Shown here in pieces: positions 24,601 to 37,471 of a DNA stretch of 64,000 bases. The notes below the pieces were generated by a model that saw only the letters and a list, made by a program, of their open reading frames with translations, had not been told where the DNA came from and made no database searches. Each line of letters begins with the position of its first letter. Position 1 is the stretch's first letter. Origin of the DNA: Antitrichia curtipendula (taxonomy: Eukaryota > Streptophyta > Bryopsida > Hypnales > Leucodontaceae); NCBI GenBank assembly GCA_951230915.1, contig OX579640.1, positions 19,054,981 through 19,118,980 on the forward strand, written 5' to 3'. Made by a program: the position numbers and the translations under genes.

Positions 24601-25286
24601 AGGATTTCTGGTTTTGTGCAGACCAAATTGCATGATGCGTCATGGGACCTAAGCGTTCCCATGTTCTTACTCGACCTGAGATCCCTGAGATTTGGCCTGT
24701 TCTTATTGGTACAAATCTTAGTCGTACCGAAATTATAGAGTTTGAAGAAGCTGGGTTTCGCTTGCAATCTAGCATTCCGATGTCACCTCGACGGCTATTT
24801 ACCTCATCTAGAATATTTGAGCCCATGTTGTGGACTCATCCTCGACCAGCACATGCTGAAAGAATTCCTTCTATTCGGAATGGCAAGCAAGTTCGTCGGA
24901 GCAGTAAGGCCCCCACCAAAAATCACCGTAATCAGTGGGAGAGTGCAAGGAATGTTACAGCAAGTATCACTGGAGTGAATTTCCTTCCTTACCCTGGACT
25001 TGGTGCCATTATTACACTTCTGTCTGGTACTGAACCTAATCAAAAGGTTTATAATATCACGCTTTCAAATTTTCCATCTTGTACATGTCCTCATTATGGA
25101 GGTATGAATGGAACTTCCATTGGAAAGCGTGGTATGTACATAAACTGCAAGCATCTTTATTACATCTTTCGTTACTTTTGCAAATTGAATTATAAGACAG
25201 ACACATTCATCCACGCTCCTACCTTGAGTTCGGATGAAGTTAAGCAAGTGCTCGTTACTGCCGGAATCATCAAGACATGCGAGTGA
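21672..25286 (+). pseudogene. MULE transposase with SWIM zinc finger, two in-frame stops
   Basis: Two exons, 21672-23813 and 23904-25286, phase 0, together 1,174 residues plus stop. Residues about 290-390 hold a Cys/His cluster ending in ACIHLGVHSHPV, similar to the WRKY/GCM-type zinc finger of many MULE transposases. The catalytic core follows: HVYDATYCKV (Asp551), FMCDSAQANFNAIR (Asp600), CLFHW (Cys629, His632) and NLAETMHNKW (Glu731), an apparent DDE triad. The C-terminal SWIM finger is Cys1107-x-Cys1109-x19-Cys1129-x-His1131. In-frame TGA codons occur at 23640-23642 (codon 657) and 24633-24635 (codon 958), and coding continues in frame after each. The family is known to cut and paste DNA by binding its own terminal repeats. 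Asp534 is a less likely alternative for the first Asp. Confidence 0.9.
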
Positions 25287-25766
25287 AGTTAGTGAACAAG
25301 TTAGTTGACTAGTATTAGCATGATATGAAGTACATCTATAGTACCAATATTTTATCTTCAAAATTTTCATATATGCAGATTATTATACTCATATTTCAAT
25401 ATCTATTCTTTTTTGCAATGACAAAATATTTTATTATCTGTAGGATGTTGAATTCTTTTTGATATTTTCATTGTATTTGTCTTTTTGTCAATTTTAGAAT
25501 TCCTTTTGGATTAACTATTTGTACTTTCACTTTATAAGCCTATTCTAAGACAGACTCTGAAGATGTGATTTAAACCATTAAACTTGGATATAAAATTTGA
25601 GTCTGCAATAGCACCAACTTTTTAGGCTTTTAAATCCACGGTCATGGGTCCCATGGCAATAGGACATATTTTCAAAAAAAAACTTTGCTAACAAAATCTC
25701 AAATTTTTTTCCTTTTTAATTACAAAAAATTAGAAATTTCTCCAAAATTCAAATTTGTAGACTTCA

Positions 25767-25853
25767 GGCTCACGCAATTCCTACTCACCGCTCATAGGCT
25801 CACGCTCACCGCTCATAGGCTCATGCTCACATGCTCACATATAAGCGTCGTTG
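25767..25853 (-). repeat. Right terminal inverted repeat of the MULE
   Basis: Array of GCTCAC units ending ATAAGCGTCGTTG. Its reverse complement matches the left end at 14 of the first 21 positions, and the following TGTGAGC units match almost completely. Confidence 0.8.
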
Positions 25854-25862
25854 GCTTGGCAT
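25854..25862 (+). repeat. Right target-site duplication of the MULE (9 bp)
   Basis: GCTTGGCAT, exact copy of 15394-15402. Confidence 0.85.
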
Positions 25863-28800
25863 GATTCCAACAACAAGCCATAGTGCACATCATGTAATAC
25901 TCAATCTAGGCTTTGATACTTAAATTTGATACTTAAATTTCTTTGGTACTTAAATTTTGTTTGGGATGCATGCAAGTAATACTTCAAGGAGGGAATTGTA
26001 TTAAAATTTTAAAACCTACATGAGTGCAAAGATAGGGGTAGTTTTATTCAATGATGTATAAAAAATTGACTATTTTGAAAGATGAGTAGTTAAAAACTAG
26101 TCCCTCAAAAAAAGTATTTAGAGAGTATTCATATGATATCCTCATAATAACCTATAAATATGCAACTTTTTTAGATTGATCTTAAATTGGAAGATTTGTA
26201 TTATTTCACGTCCTTTGTATAAATATCCTTTTGAACACACATGGGTCAAGTATTGGGATTTTAAACCACTTGAATTCCTATATAATTTGTGGAATTCTTT
26301 TAATCATTTTCAAATTTAAGATATTCTCCCTTAGAGGTAATTTATTGTTTAGGGATTAATCCTTGATGACATACTCAATCATTTTATAGTGGTTTGTTGG
26401 CCTTGAGCAATAGAATTTTTTTGGTGAAAGTTCTAATCTTAATTTTTTTTTCAATGTACGTAGAAACACATTTCTCTGTGTAGGTTTCTTGAAAATTGAT
26501 ATTATTATTATCATTGTTTTTTTTAGATTGAAACAAACGTCCAAGTGAAATGCTTTGAAATTAACATGGAAAATATTAATGAATACTTTTCCAAATTTGA
26601 CCACATAGATAATTTACAATGTATAATATAATCTCCTTTGATGGAAACGACAAAAATAGTTGTAAATTTATAATTTTGTAAAGCACATTTAAGTGTATTC
26701 TAGGAACCCATAGGTAATTTGAAGTTGACTTCTAAACATCTTGCTCATCTGAAAATTGGATATGTTTTTGTCGAATAATTGTAACTTCAAATTATCCATT
26801 TTGGAACTTGATTAAAACTATGAAAATGAAAGTGAGGATTCAACTACATGTTTGTCATCTTGTAAGCAGTTTGTATTGTTTTTACTACTTTGCAAGTGTC
26901 CTTTGATATATAATTATATTACTCATACTACACTAATTTGTCATAGTAGTGCGTGTGACACTAATTTACTAAAGTCACACTCTTTTGAATTAAAGCAAGT
27001 TGGAATATTACTAAATTGAACCAATATCTACAAAAATAAACTTTTGAGGTGATGCTAATTTTTCCCTCACTAATAGGCCTAATGAGTAATCAATGTAGTT
27101 TAAAAAAATTTATATCAATATATCTATGTGTATTATTAATGGAACAAAATTATTCACTTGCTAAAGGAGCAGTCAAAATCTACAATTGCAATGATTTTAT
27201 TAATGTTTTTGAGATAAAATCAAATCAAACTCAAATAATAAAGTGAAAATACATAATTGCAACATTTTTCATTCTCCAATACCTAAAAATTGGCTTTGAA
27301 TGAACACTTTCATGACTCAAAACCACTCTTCAAATTTTCAAAAGTAACCAATGAGAGGTGAAGAGTTTTTTGAAGCAACTATTAAAAATCAAAACATCTC
27401 ATATTTTAGAGGTGTTCACTTAAAGGGGTTCTAGTATTATACTTTTTTTTTTCACAGCTTTGAAAAATTGTAAAATATTACATGAGTGATAAAATATTAC
27501 AAACCCACTTAGATTGCATTTCCCTTGAATTTTCTATGAATTTTATCAGATTTTTGGGGTCATTCAACCTTTGAAATAGTGAGATGAGAAAAGTGTCATT
27601 TTTTGATATTTCTACCTAATGAATGCAATGTAGAAGTCTTTATCCAACCTTCCTATGATATTATTTAAATAAAAAACAAATTGAAAGTAAAAAAATGACC
27701 CACCACAATAAATTCACAAAAAATGACCCACCACAACAAATTCACAAAAACTGACCCTTTCAAGTAGAAAGATAAACAAAGTCAATTTCTACAATATATG
27801 CGGTGTAGACTATGATGACACTCACATGCCGAACAATTTGGAGCAAGTAGACAATGTTTATTGTTAATGAAGTGTTTCATTATTCATTTTTAATTTTTAA
27901 AGGGTTGGAGGCTCTAAGAGGTTGCTAATCAAGAGTATTTTTTCCAGTTTTCATATAATGCAATAATGGCTTCAAGAATTGGCATGATATTTTCAATTCT
28001 TACAAAATTTTGCATAATAGATAAATCTTTTAAGTCATCTCGCTTAAAATTCCACCTAATTTTATACTTTTGGCTCGTAGAAATAGATGCTTTTGATAAT
28101 TTCATGAAAAATGATTAATTGTGCTCATATAAGCTCAATCAAGTCAAGCATTAAAGGTGCACATAAGAAAAAATGTCTTAAGATAAAAATAATAATTATT
28201 TTTTAACTTGGTGTTTCAAGTTAACCTTATGAAAAATAACCATATGAAAATTTTATAGATTAACTCATGCCTTCTAAGACTATTGTATCCATACAAATTC
28301 AAACCTTTAATGTAATCCGTGATCCAATCAAACATTGAATGATTTAGGTTTGCATTCTAGCATCCAATAGCTATGTATGCAAACCTAAAGCATACATATG
28401 TATCTCAACCTTTTGTAGAAAATCCATTAAGTTTGTCTTTCTGTCAAGCAAAGATTTCCAACTAATAAATCAGTGAGGCATATGATGTTAATTTCTACAA
28501 TCATTATAAGTGTTGAGTGGCTATTAACTTACTTTTTATCCCATCCTAATATTCTAGAAAAGATATCCCTTCTTTCTTAGGATCCTTGAAGGTGAAAAAA
28601 TGCACAAGAGTTTCAAGGGTGAGATAAAATAAATAAATAAATAAATAAAATGCTCAAGAGTGATATGCTTTTGATTTGTTTATGATAACTTGGACACCTC
28701 AAAATCTGACGTGGAAATTCAATTTCCGCACCTCGACGGGACCCGTTCGTCTTCTCCAAACCCATCCTGGCTTCTCCAAATCTCTTCCGCATCCCTCCCA

Positions 28801-28875
28801 TCGAAATTGTAGCTTTTGCGAGTTCAATTCCGTTCAAATTCGGTGGAAAGATTGTGTTCTTTGCCGTGGGTGGCG
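25863..28875. other. AT-rich intergenic DNA upstream of the endopeptidase gene
   Basis: No gene recognised. A lone terminus GTGTGACACTAATTTAC near 26951 matches the ends of the element at 43772-44569. Three near-identical units AAAATGACCCACCACAA lie at 27690-27770, and an (AAAT)n microsatellite at 28626-28650. The last 300 bp, pyrimidine-rich from 28730, must contain the promoter and leader of the downstream gene. No clear TATA box. Confidence 0.6.
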
Positions 28876-31800
28876 ATGCACGCGGCTTCGAGCAAGCTAA
28901 GCGGCTCGTCGGGATGTTTGCTGAGTACATTTTCGTCGAATAGATCAAAATGGGTGCACCATTTGGCAGCTGCAAGAATTCCTCAGCAGCAGCTGAAGAA
29001 GGAGAAGCAGAGCTTATTGAAGTCCAGATGGCTTGTAGGTGTGCCGCAGGAAGCTCACGGCTTCGTTTCGACGCCCAGCTTGGCAACAACGTATTTATCT
29101 GCTACGCGAAGGGAATTGCTGGTGGTGGCGTCGAGCGAAGACAAGGGCAATGGCTCCATGAACTCGGATGGTAAAACCTCGGGTGAAACCCTAATGTGGT
29201 GGATTCTTAGTGCAAATCTGAATTCGGTTAGATTGGTAGTTCTTCTTGTTGGCAGTTCTTCTCCCTGTGATTTTGTCAATCGATGAGTTAAATTCAATTT
29301 TGAGAAAGCTATGAACATTCTGCAATTAGACTTCCCATTGCCAGCTGGGAATTTTTAGAATTCAGATGAGAATTGAGTAGTATTCGGTGTGAAGTGGCAG
29401 CAGGGATGATTTCTAGGGTTTGAGGTTTCAGGCTAAGTGCCTTTCTTTCTATCGTGCCGAATTCGATGTGGGCGTTGCAGATTAGTGCTAGGCACTTGTT
29501 GGCAGTTCTTCTCCCGGTGATTTTATCAATCGCCGAGTTGCGGTGAATTCAATTTTGAAAATGCCATGTGGATTCTGCAAATTTACTTCCACTTGTCAGC
29601 TGAGAATTCATTCGTATTCAGCGGAAAGTGGTAGCAGGGATGATTTCTAGGGGTTGAGGTTCCATGCGAAGTGTCTTTCTTTCTATCGTGCCGAATTCGA
29701 TGTGGACGTTGCTCGATTATCCGCAGCTGCAAAAATCCAAAGGAAGTCTTCTTTTCAATTCGCCGAGTTCAATTTTGCGTGTTTTGTAGGAGCGTTGTCG
29801 GGATATCAGCTCCCGCCAAAAGAAATCAGGGAGATAGTGGACGCGCCACCGACTCCGGCGCTCTCGTTTTCGCCGAAGCGGGATGAGATTCTCTTCTTGC
29901 AGCGGCGCTCGCTGCCTCCAGTGTCGGAACTGGCCAAGCCAGAGCTTAAACTTGGAGGCCTGCGCATTGACCCTGATTACAACTCTCGGAGCAGGATGTA
30001 AGCGTTGCTTTCTCTTTACACAGCCATAACTCTCTATTGGAGAATGTCCATTTTGAACCAGAGTAGAGAGAAGCTCAGGGGTGTAGAGCATAGGGATCTC
30101 ACTAAAATAAGACTGTTTTAGGATCTTTTGTATAACATCGTAAGGAGAATCTTCTCCATTAATTCCATGGTCGTAGCTATGTATCTTCATGATACATAGA
30201 GAGACCTCTGTATAGTTACTGGGACCATAGGAAAACATTCCCATGAATCATGGAAAAGGTGCCCTTTATGTTTTTTCTGCAAGTTCCAGATTATTTAAAC
30301 TGAGATTCCTGGAATAGAGTTTTCGAAACTATCAATGAACTTGAGCTGGAGCATTCAAGTGCTTGGTATTGGGCTTGAGTTTAGGCTAGTGGCGAATAAG
30401 TGCAGCATGTGCGGATACAATTAAGCTTGTTTAGGTCCTTCTATACAGCAACTATAGGAAGATCTCCTCTCGATTTGTGGGGATTATTCTTGTTCTGATT
30501 TTTTTCCATAGTTTCGTAATCAGTCTATTTTTACTGAACACCTTATTAGAGCTTTTATCTAAACCAAAAGTGGGAAAGTGAGCTGAAGTGCTCGAATGCT
30601 TGGCATGGAGTTTGAGTTATGGAGAGTGACTGATAAGTGCAGCTTGTGCGGATGCGATAAAGCTTGTTTCAGGTCCTTCTATACTGGAATCAGTATCCAT
30701 AAGCTGCTGGAGAATGGGACCTTAGGCCCTGGGCGGAATATTGGTGGTCTTCCCGACGATGCCAAAATCAACTTTGTGAGCTGGTAAGGTTTGCCATGTT
30801 GTACTCACTATTCTCATGGAATTTGATATTTGCTCATACCACCGGGAATTAGTGTTTTAACTTCATTCAAGGGTTTTTTCTGGTCTTAGCTCTACATAGA
30901 ATTACGTTGATTTTCATCTTTTGTGCTTGCTATGTGAAGGTCACCGGACGCTCAACATTTAGCTTTCAGTGTTCGTGGCGTTGAAGAGGTCAGCCTCTCT
31001 CACATTTGGCTTTATATCTTCTATGAAAGGATCTGATTCGGACTACGATAGTTTTGGTTCGTAGTCCTCGCAGTGACTTATTGTGGCTTTCATCCTCAGA
31101 AACAGTCCTTTTAAGTGGTTTCCTAGACATATCATGGGGCAGGAATGTAGCGAACGGCTCCAGATTATTGGTTTTTCTTTTTGCGATAAGAAAAACTCTG
31201 CTCATATTGCTCTTTAAGGTCTGTTTCTTAAAGTCATTTTTCATTTTTATGGGCTAGATGGAGATACTGTGAATACTTCATGAGTGCCTTCTTAGATGTA
31301 GCCATCTACTGGATTTATGACAAGGGAACACATGAATTCGTCATTACTGACAACGTGTGCTTGATTTAGTGCAGGAAGATGGCCCTCCCTCATTGCTGAG
31401 TCTTTGGATTGCAGATGTGAAGAGCGGGCAAGCGCGGAAGCTCACTGGCCCCCCTCAAATTTGTCTAAATACCATCTTTCAATCGTAAGTGGGAGTTGTC
31501 TAGTGGAGCTTACTCTCTTATTGGGTACTAGAACCTATATCATCTCTCTTGGGCATTTTCCTGCATGCTTTTTTATGCAAAAAGTGATTTTAAATGTTGA
31601 AGAAAATATCGTTTGATCATAGTCTCATCACTTCATGAATCCGGCTTTCTTGGTATTGTGAGCTATAGCACTATGAAAGGGTTGTTTGTAAAGCTCGTCA
31701 GTTAGTATGATTGACAAGCCAAGAGGAGTTCATTTGGTGAACAGCTTGCTTACTTGAGGACTTTTTTTGCATGTTTTTTTCAGGTATTCTTGGGTTGACG

Positions 31801-34800
31801 ATGAGACAATAGTAGTAAGCACTGTCCCTGCCTCACGTGGAAAACCTCCGAAGAAGCCTCTGACTCCAGCTGGCCCCAATATTCAGTCCAACGAGCAGAA
31901 GCGTGTGGTGCAGAATCGTACTTACCAAGACCTTTTAAAGGACAAGCATGATGAAGACCTCTTCGATTATTATACAACTGTGCAGCTGATATTAGTAACC
32001 TTAGATGGGAAGACACAGCCTATTGGATCCCCAGCCATATACACTTCTGTGGACTCATCGCCTGACTGTAATTTCCTGCTTGTTGAATACCTCCATAGAC
32101 CTTATTCTCTTATTGTACCCTGCGGTCGTTTTCCTAAGAAAGTTGAGGTGTGGCGGAAGACTGGCGAATTTGTTAAAGAGATTTGTGATTTACCCCTTGC
32201 TGAAGATATACCAATAGCGTCCAACAGTACACGGAAGGGTCGTCGTGGCATCAATTGGCGCTCTGATAAACCGGCATCTTTGTACTGGTGAGAATTTGTT
32301 TTCCTTATTCATAATTACTCTATGTTGAAAGGTACTAGATTGTTTCATTGCAATTTTTTTGGAATATTTTTGTTCCTGAAGCTTGATGAATAGCTCTTAA
32401 GGAAAATAGGGTAATTTACTGAAAGCAGTGCTCAGTGCTTTGTTCATTGAATTCTTTTGCTTCCAATATTCCTTCATTAATTTTCATGTGTTAAAATCTC
32501 TTTTTAAAATTTCATTTGATTCAAACTTGGATGTTCTTGATGTATTACACTGATCCTTAAACTGCGAAACATATGTTAAAAAACCAGGGTTGAAGCACAG
32601 GACGGAGGTGATCCGAAAGTCGATGCCTCTCCCCGTGACATTGTGTACACGGAACTTGCTGAAATTGTTGCCAACATGGAGCCCCAAGTCATTGCTAAAA
32701 CAGACCTCCGATATGGGTAATCATCTGATCATATCTTTCTTCAATTATCACTGCTAGTAGAACCCTGCTTAGTTTGTAAGTGCCCAAACTAGACGCACGA
32801 AGCACACTTTGGAAACCCATACCCTTTCATCGTAACTTTTCAAGATTTTTTTTTACCGTGCAAATATTTAGGGAATGGTCTCTTCATTTATTGATATATT
32901 TTGCAATCGTCCTTCAAGCTTCATAATGGTTTATTTCAACACCTAAAGATATGAAAGCGTTCACTTTTGGCCATTTGGGCTCTTCTGGGGTTAACATCCC
33001 TATTGTATAAATCTAATTCATTCCTTAGCAAAGTTGTGGAGCCAATTTAGTCAGATTGGCATTGCTACTCCCAAGGCCGTCATTCTTACTGTCTGCATGT
33101 GATCGTTATTAGTCAACATGGTTGTCTTGGTTTCAAATTCTTTCTCCTAGTTGTAGAGTTATGACTGCTGCTCAAATTTAAGCCTGACCTTGTGCACTGT
33201 CATGGTTTCAGAGGGGTAGTATGGGGCGACGAGTCCTTGGCACTTATTTATGAGTCTTGGTACAAGACTCGACGTACTCGCACCTGGATCATGGCCCCCG
33301 GGGATATGAAGGTGGAACCTCGCGTTCTTTTTGATCGCTCCACAGAAAACGTGTATTCTGACCCTGGATCGCCAATGTTGCGCCGAACAGCCCTCGGAAC
33401 TTATGTTCTAGCGCAACTCAAAAATAGTAATGGCAAGAGGTCATTATTGCTGAATGGCAGCGGCGCCTCACCTGAAGGCTACGTTCCGTTTTTGGACCTC
33501 TTTGATACGTAAGCCACCTGGGTACTCGCTTGTTGCTTCCAGATATTTGATCTCAGTGTTCATCAGTGAAGTTCTCAAAAAGTTTATCGGAACTCAGTTG
33601 TGGCCACCCTTAATATTTTTTTGCTAAAGATGGATGTCTCAATGTGCAGGGAGACCGGCAAGAAGGAACGTATCTGGGAAAGTGACAAGGAAAAATTCTT
33701 TGAAAACGTTGCTGCACTTATGTCAGACCAAGTGGATGCCGATTTGTCTGTTGAGAATCTCAAACTCCTGATTTCTAAAGAATCACAAATTGATCCTCCT
33801 CAATATTATTTGCGGACTTGGCCTGAGCAGAGAGTAACGCAAGTCACTAATTTCCCTCACCCTTACCCTCAGTTAAGAAACCTCAAAAAGGAAATCATCA
33901 AGTACAAGAGGAATGATGGCGTCCAGCTAATGGCAACGTTGTATACACCACCTGGTTATGATCCTTTCAGGGATGGTCGGTTACCTATGCTAATGTGGGC
34001 TTATCCCCGCGAGTTCAAAAGCAAAGACAATGCTGGGCAGATGCGGGGATCTCCAAATACATTTGCTGGCATTGGATCGACGTCTGCTTTGTTATGGTTG
34101 GCTAGAGGGTAAGTGGCCATGTCCCCTGCCGCTGAAATGTTTTTCCAACTACAATACATTTTTGTATCACGAGGCTCTGTATTTACACTGACATTCTTCG
34201 ATTTATGAATCTTACAGGTTCGCTATTCTCGATGGACCCACGATGCCAATAATTGCTGAAGGTGATGAGGAACCCAACGATCGGTATGTATGGCATTCTT
34301 TTTCAAGTACCTGGACCTGAATTCATGTGCATCCTACATGCTGATGATTTCTTTTCTGTTCGAAAAACAGGCTTCGCTTTTTGTGATAGTGTTAACCTCT
34401 TTGTAAGTCCTGGTTGTCATTGGCGCATTGAATTGGAGTCCATGGTTGTTTTTTAATGTTGCATAACGAGTGCTTTTCCTTTTCCTCGGGTTGAGTGTGG
34501 GTTGATTTGTATTTGTCCTGTGGTATGTAAAATTTTGTTGCATTGCTTTCCTTGCAGGTATGTGGAGCAACTTGTAGCCAGTGCACAGGCAGCGGTTGAT
34601 GAAGTTGTCAGACGTGGGGTATGTATCTCGTCTCTGCAAGTGTCACTGAACACAGAGATGGAGCTAATGCATGAGTTGAACTGAAAGCTGTCTGGATTTT
34701 TTTGGCCAAGCTTTCCTTATTATTGATTGTGGGAGTTCCAGGTGGCCGATCCCAACAAGATAGCTGTAGGCGGACACTCTTATGGTGCATTCATGACAGC

Positions 34801-35589
34801 GAACTTGCTTATTCACGCATCGCATCTGTACTGTTGTGGTATCAGTCGATCTGGTGCTTACAATCGAACTCTTACTCCCTTCGGCTTCCAGGTGCGGTTT
34901 TGTGTGCAGAGATTGACCTAATAAATCGTTTTGTTAGTTGCCCAAATTCGTTTCTTCGAGATTCTGGATCGTTCCATGACCCATTTCTGGATCTTTCCAT
35001 GATTGGTGCTCATAATCTCATTTTTACTTTCCCTTCATTTATATTTTATTCACAACTCAGTAATCTGTTGGGTGATCTGACGTGTAGTCGGAGGAGAGAA
35101 CTCTCTGGGAGGCCCAAAAGACTTACATTGAGATGAGTCCATTTATGCTGGCGGATAAAGTGAAAAAACCAATTCTGCTTATTCACGGTGAAGAGGACAA
35201 CAACGCTGGAACTCTCACTATGCAGGTGAATCTCACTATTTCCACGTCATGGTAACCTCAGCACCTGCAATCTGATGAAACGTTTTAATTTGATCTAGTT
35301 AACCAGGACATGTTTGTATTACGGAAGTTGTACTGTGCTGACAATGGCATGCTGTTGGTGGCAGTCTGAGCGGTTCTATGCGGCTCTGAAAGGAAACGGA
35401 GCCTTGTGCCGACTGGTGCTTCTTCCTCTGGAAAGCCACGGCTACTCGGGGCGTGAGAGTGTGATGCACTGCTTGTGGGAGATGGATCGGTGGTTGCAGA
35501 AGTTTTGTACCAACACTGCCGATGAGAAGTCCGCGGGCTCTGGGAAAAGCTTGAACGGAGACTTGATCAGCGCAGGACAACAGGCGTAA
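28876..35589 (+). CDS. CGEP: Chloroplast glutamyl endopeptidase (S9D family serine protease)
   Basis: Stromal serine protease of the prolyl-oligopeptidase fold that cleaves after glutamate. Exons: 28876-29170, 29790-29997, 30673-30783, 30940-30988, 31375-31484, 31784-32287, 32588-32716, 33212-33508, 33650-34108, 34218-34283, 34558-34618, 34742-34891, 35088-35225 and 35365-35589. All are phase-consistent and encode 933 residues, close to the Arabidopsis length. About 95 N-terminal residues rich in Ser, Arg and Ala look like a transit peptide. Beta-propeller residues follow from YQLPPKEIREIVDAPP. The catalytic triad is Ser776 in GGHSYGAF, Asp850 in HGEEDNN and His884 in ESHGYSGRES. The start is the first ATG that keeps the transit region in frame. 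No break or missing residue was found. Introns 1 and 2 contain local duplications. Confidence 0.97.
29246..29735 (+). repeat. Tandem duplication (about 250 bp, two units) in endopeptidase intron 1
   Basis: The stretch from TTGTTGGCAGTTCTTCTCCC at 29246 recurs at 29499. The segment TTTCTATCGTGCCGAATTCG occurs near 29447 and 29684. Units are diverged by substitutions and small indels. Second-unit sequence runs to within about 60 bp of the exon-2 acceptor. Confidence 0.85.
30350..30695 (+). repeat. Duplication containing a relic copy of the exon-3 acceptor
   Basis: AAGCTTGTTTAGGTCCTTCT near 30423 repeats AAGCTTGTTTCAGGTCCTTC at 30660, the true acceptor and start of exon 3. Flanking sequence (TAAGTGCAGC, TGTGCGGAT) matches too, 237 bp apart. 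The upstream copy keeps an AG but its exon part decays after about 14 bases. Confidence 0.85.
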
Positions 35590-37468
35590 ACATCACTTTG
35601 GGCTTTGTCATTGGCACTTTGTAGAATGTAATTCTTTGTAGATTTATTTGATGGATTGGAAAAAAATGGTGCTAGCACATTGTTCAATGTTCGCCCATTG
35701 TTTCCCGAAATTTACCATGTACTTTATATCGTCAATCAGGTAGCGTGAAGAGAAGTGCGGGAGTGCTTTTCGTTTCTTTTCATGCTGTTTGTTTTGTTCT
35801 TCAACCTGCAGAGTGTATGATTCGTGAGTATAAAGGATACCTGGAATCAAGATTTCCACCTGTAAGGAACCGAAGCTTTATTGCGAAGGGACAAGCAGGA
35901 TATTTCTCTTAAGAAAAAAAGGATCTGAGAAGCGTTCACTGCACCGACCGTCTACCCACTTGATCGAACTCAACTCCAACGCAATTCAGTAGGGACTGCT
36001 CAACACTCATTTCGAAGAGTTAAGCACATTTTAACTCTTGTTTATTGAGTTTTTGAAATTCGGGCGCCTATGGGAAAACGAATCTTCACGATTCTACAGT
36101 AGAAAGAATCATTCGTCATTCGACTGAATCGAAGTTACCAGATCTCTGTCATAAGTCCTTCCGAGCTCCCTTCCAGGCTTCCACTTGCGCGACGGAGGAT
36201 CATGGTTGTGTGGTTGTTCATTTTTTAGTGGCTGCGATACCTCCGGGCTAATTAATACGACAGATCAGTAAGATGAAATTCTGAAACACTAGTAATTGAA
36301 TAGGTCAAATTAATATGGTTAGGGTCATACTAAGCTCGTGATTAGCAACTAGGCCACAAGCACACGCCCGGGTTCAGGTCCTCCATTCATTTCCCCAAAG
36401 AACTCTCGTCCAATAGAAGAAGTCTGCCAATCATAGGGTCTTGAGCCTAGCGCACAATTCCTTTGTCCTACGTCAATACCACGTCACTACTGCGGAAAGC
36501 ACTCGAAATTTATTCCGAAATTTTGGACGCTCCATAATAACATTCCACCTTTTCAGAAAGGTGAACCAAGCCGATTACAGGCAGAATGACTGGCTTGCCG
36601 TATTGGCATTGTTGAAATATATATTAAAAAATTACACAAAGACAATTGTGAGAAATGGGGAGAGCAATTGAATTTTTATTGATTTTAGACAAAGTATGTC
36701 CTATCCAATTCGCCCAAAAGATCTTTAGACTACTCCAAAACCCTAAAAAAGGTATTTGTAACAGTCATCTTACTCATTTGAAGCAATCACAATATTTTCA
36801 AACATGGTCACACCATAAAGGCCTAGAAAAAATCACTTCTTGTGATAAATTTACATTCAAAAGGTGGTAGTTTTTGTTGCAATCATTACTCACTCCATCA
36901 CCACCATCCCAAACATTGATTATAGCAACTAACTCAACCAAATGTAATCTAAATCTCATTTATTGAGAAAGCCTGTTTTGGATTGATGCTAGACTTTAAT
37001 GGATCATTCTCTAGGTGTTTGTGATGAACCATTTTGCATGTCATAGGTTTATTTATTATAGATGAGTCTTAGATGTTGGGTCTTTGTCTCCCCTGCCAAG
37101 CCACTTGTGGCTAGTAGACTTTGTATTATTCTCTTTTGCAGTGAAATTCTGTTACATTTGGGTCAAAAATAAATATATAAATAAATGAGTCTTGGATTGA
37201 TGCAAGACTTTAATGGGTCATTTCTTAGGTGTCTATGATGAGCCTTGATGAGCCTTTTTGCATGTAATGGAATGGTTTACTTTAAACGATCATGAGAATT
37301 TTTTATCAGAATTTTTGGCAATTACTACCTTGAGAACACACTCAACGAATTGAAGCAAAAAACTCCAATCTAAACTATGCAGGCTTCATCAGTACGGCAG
37401 TCATCACTTCTAGCAAAATGATGGTTCTAGAAAAGGTAAAACTTGGCAAGGTAGTTTACTCCAAGACC
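35590..37468. other. Intergenic DNA, possible tRNA-derived SINE relic
   Basis: 3' region of the endopeptidase gene, then unclassified sequence. Around 36338-36380 a TGATTAGCAACTAGG stretch followed 18 bp later by GGTTCAGGTCC resembles the A and B boxes of RNA polymerase III promoters, without a foldable tRNA. Near 37010-37215 related sentences (GCTAGACTTTAATGGATCAT and GCAAGACTTTAATGGGTCAT) form a diverged duplication. No gene seen. Confidence 0.35.
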
Positions 37469-37471
37469 TAA

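Larger units (their letters stand above)
15403..25853 (+). mobile_element. Mutator-like element (MULE), complete, 10,451 bp
   Basis: The element is bounded by a perfect 9-bp direct repeat GCTTGGCAT and by imperfect terminal inverted repeats. These align without gaps from the first base: the left end CGGGGATGCTAG and the reverse complement of the right end CAACGACGCTTA lead into TGTGAGC repeats in both arms. Inside are a plus-strand transposase gene (21672-25286) and a minus-strand accessory gene (21020-16085), divergent from a central 650-bp spacer. This layout recalls autonomous MuDR of maize (mudrA plus mudrB), although there the genes converge. Both genes carry in-frame TGA codons, so this copy is probably immobile by itself. 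The target repeat has not decayed, so insertion may be fairly recent. Confidence 0.87.

Noticed and set aside
18450..24635. RNA editing or stop-codon readthrough to explain the TGA codons in the MULE
   Set aside because: U-to-C editing of this kind is known in plant organelles, not in nuclear transcripts, and three separate stops in two genes fit mutational decay better.
28613..29318. Minus-strand frames of 158 and 87 codons over endopeptidase exon 1
   Set aside because: Shadows of the transit-peptide exon on the opposite strand.
36338..36380. Functional tRNA gene
   Set aside because: Only A- and B-box-like words are seen; no acceptor stem or anticodon arm can be paired.
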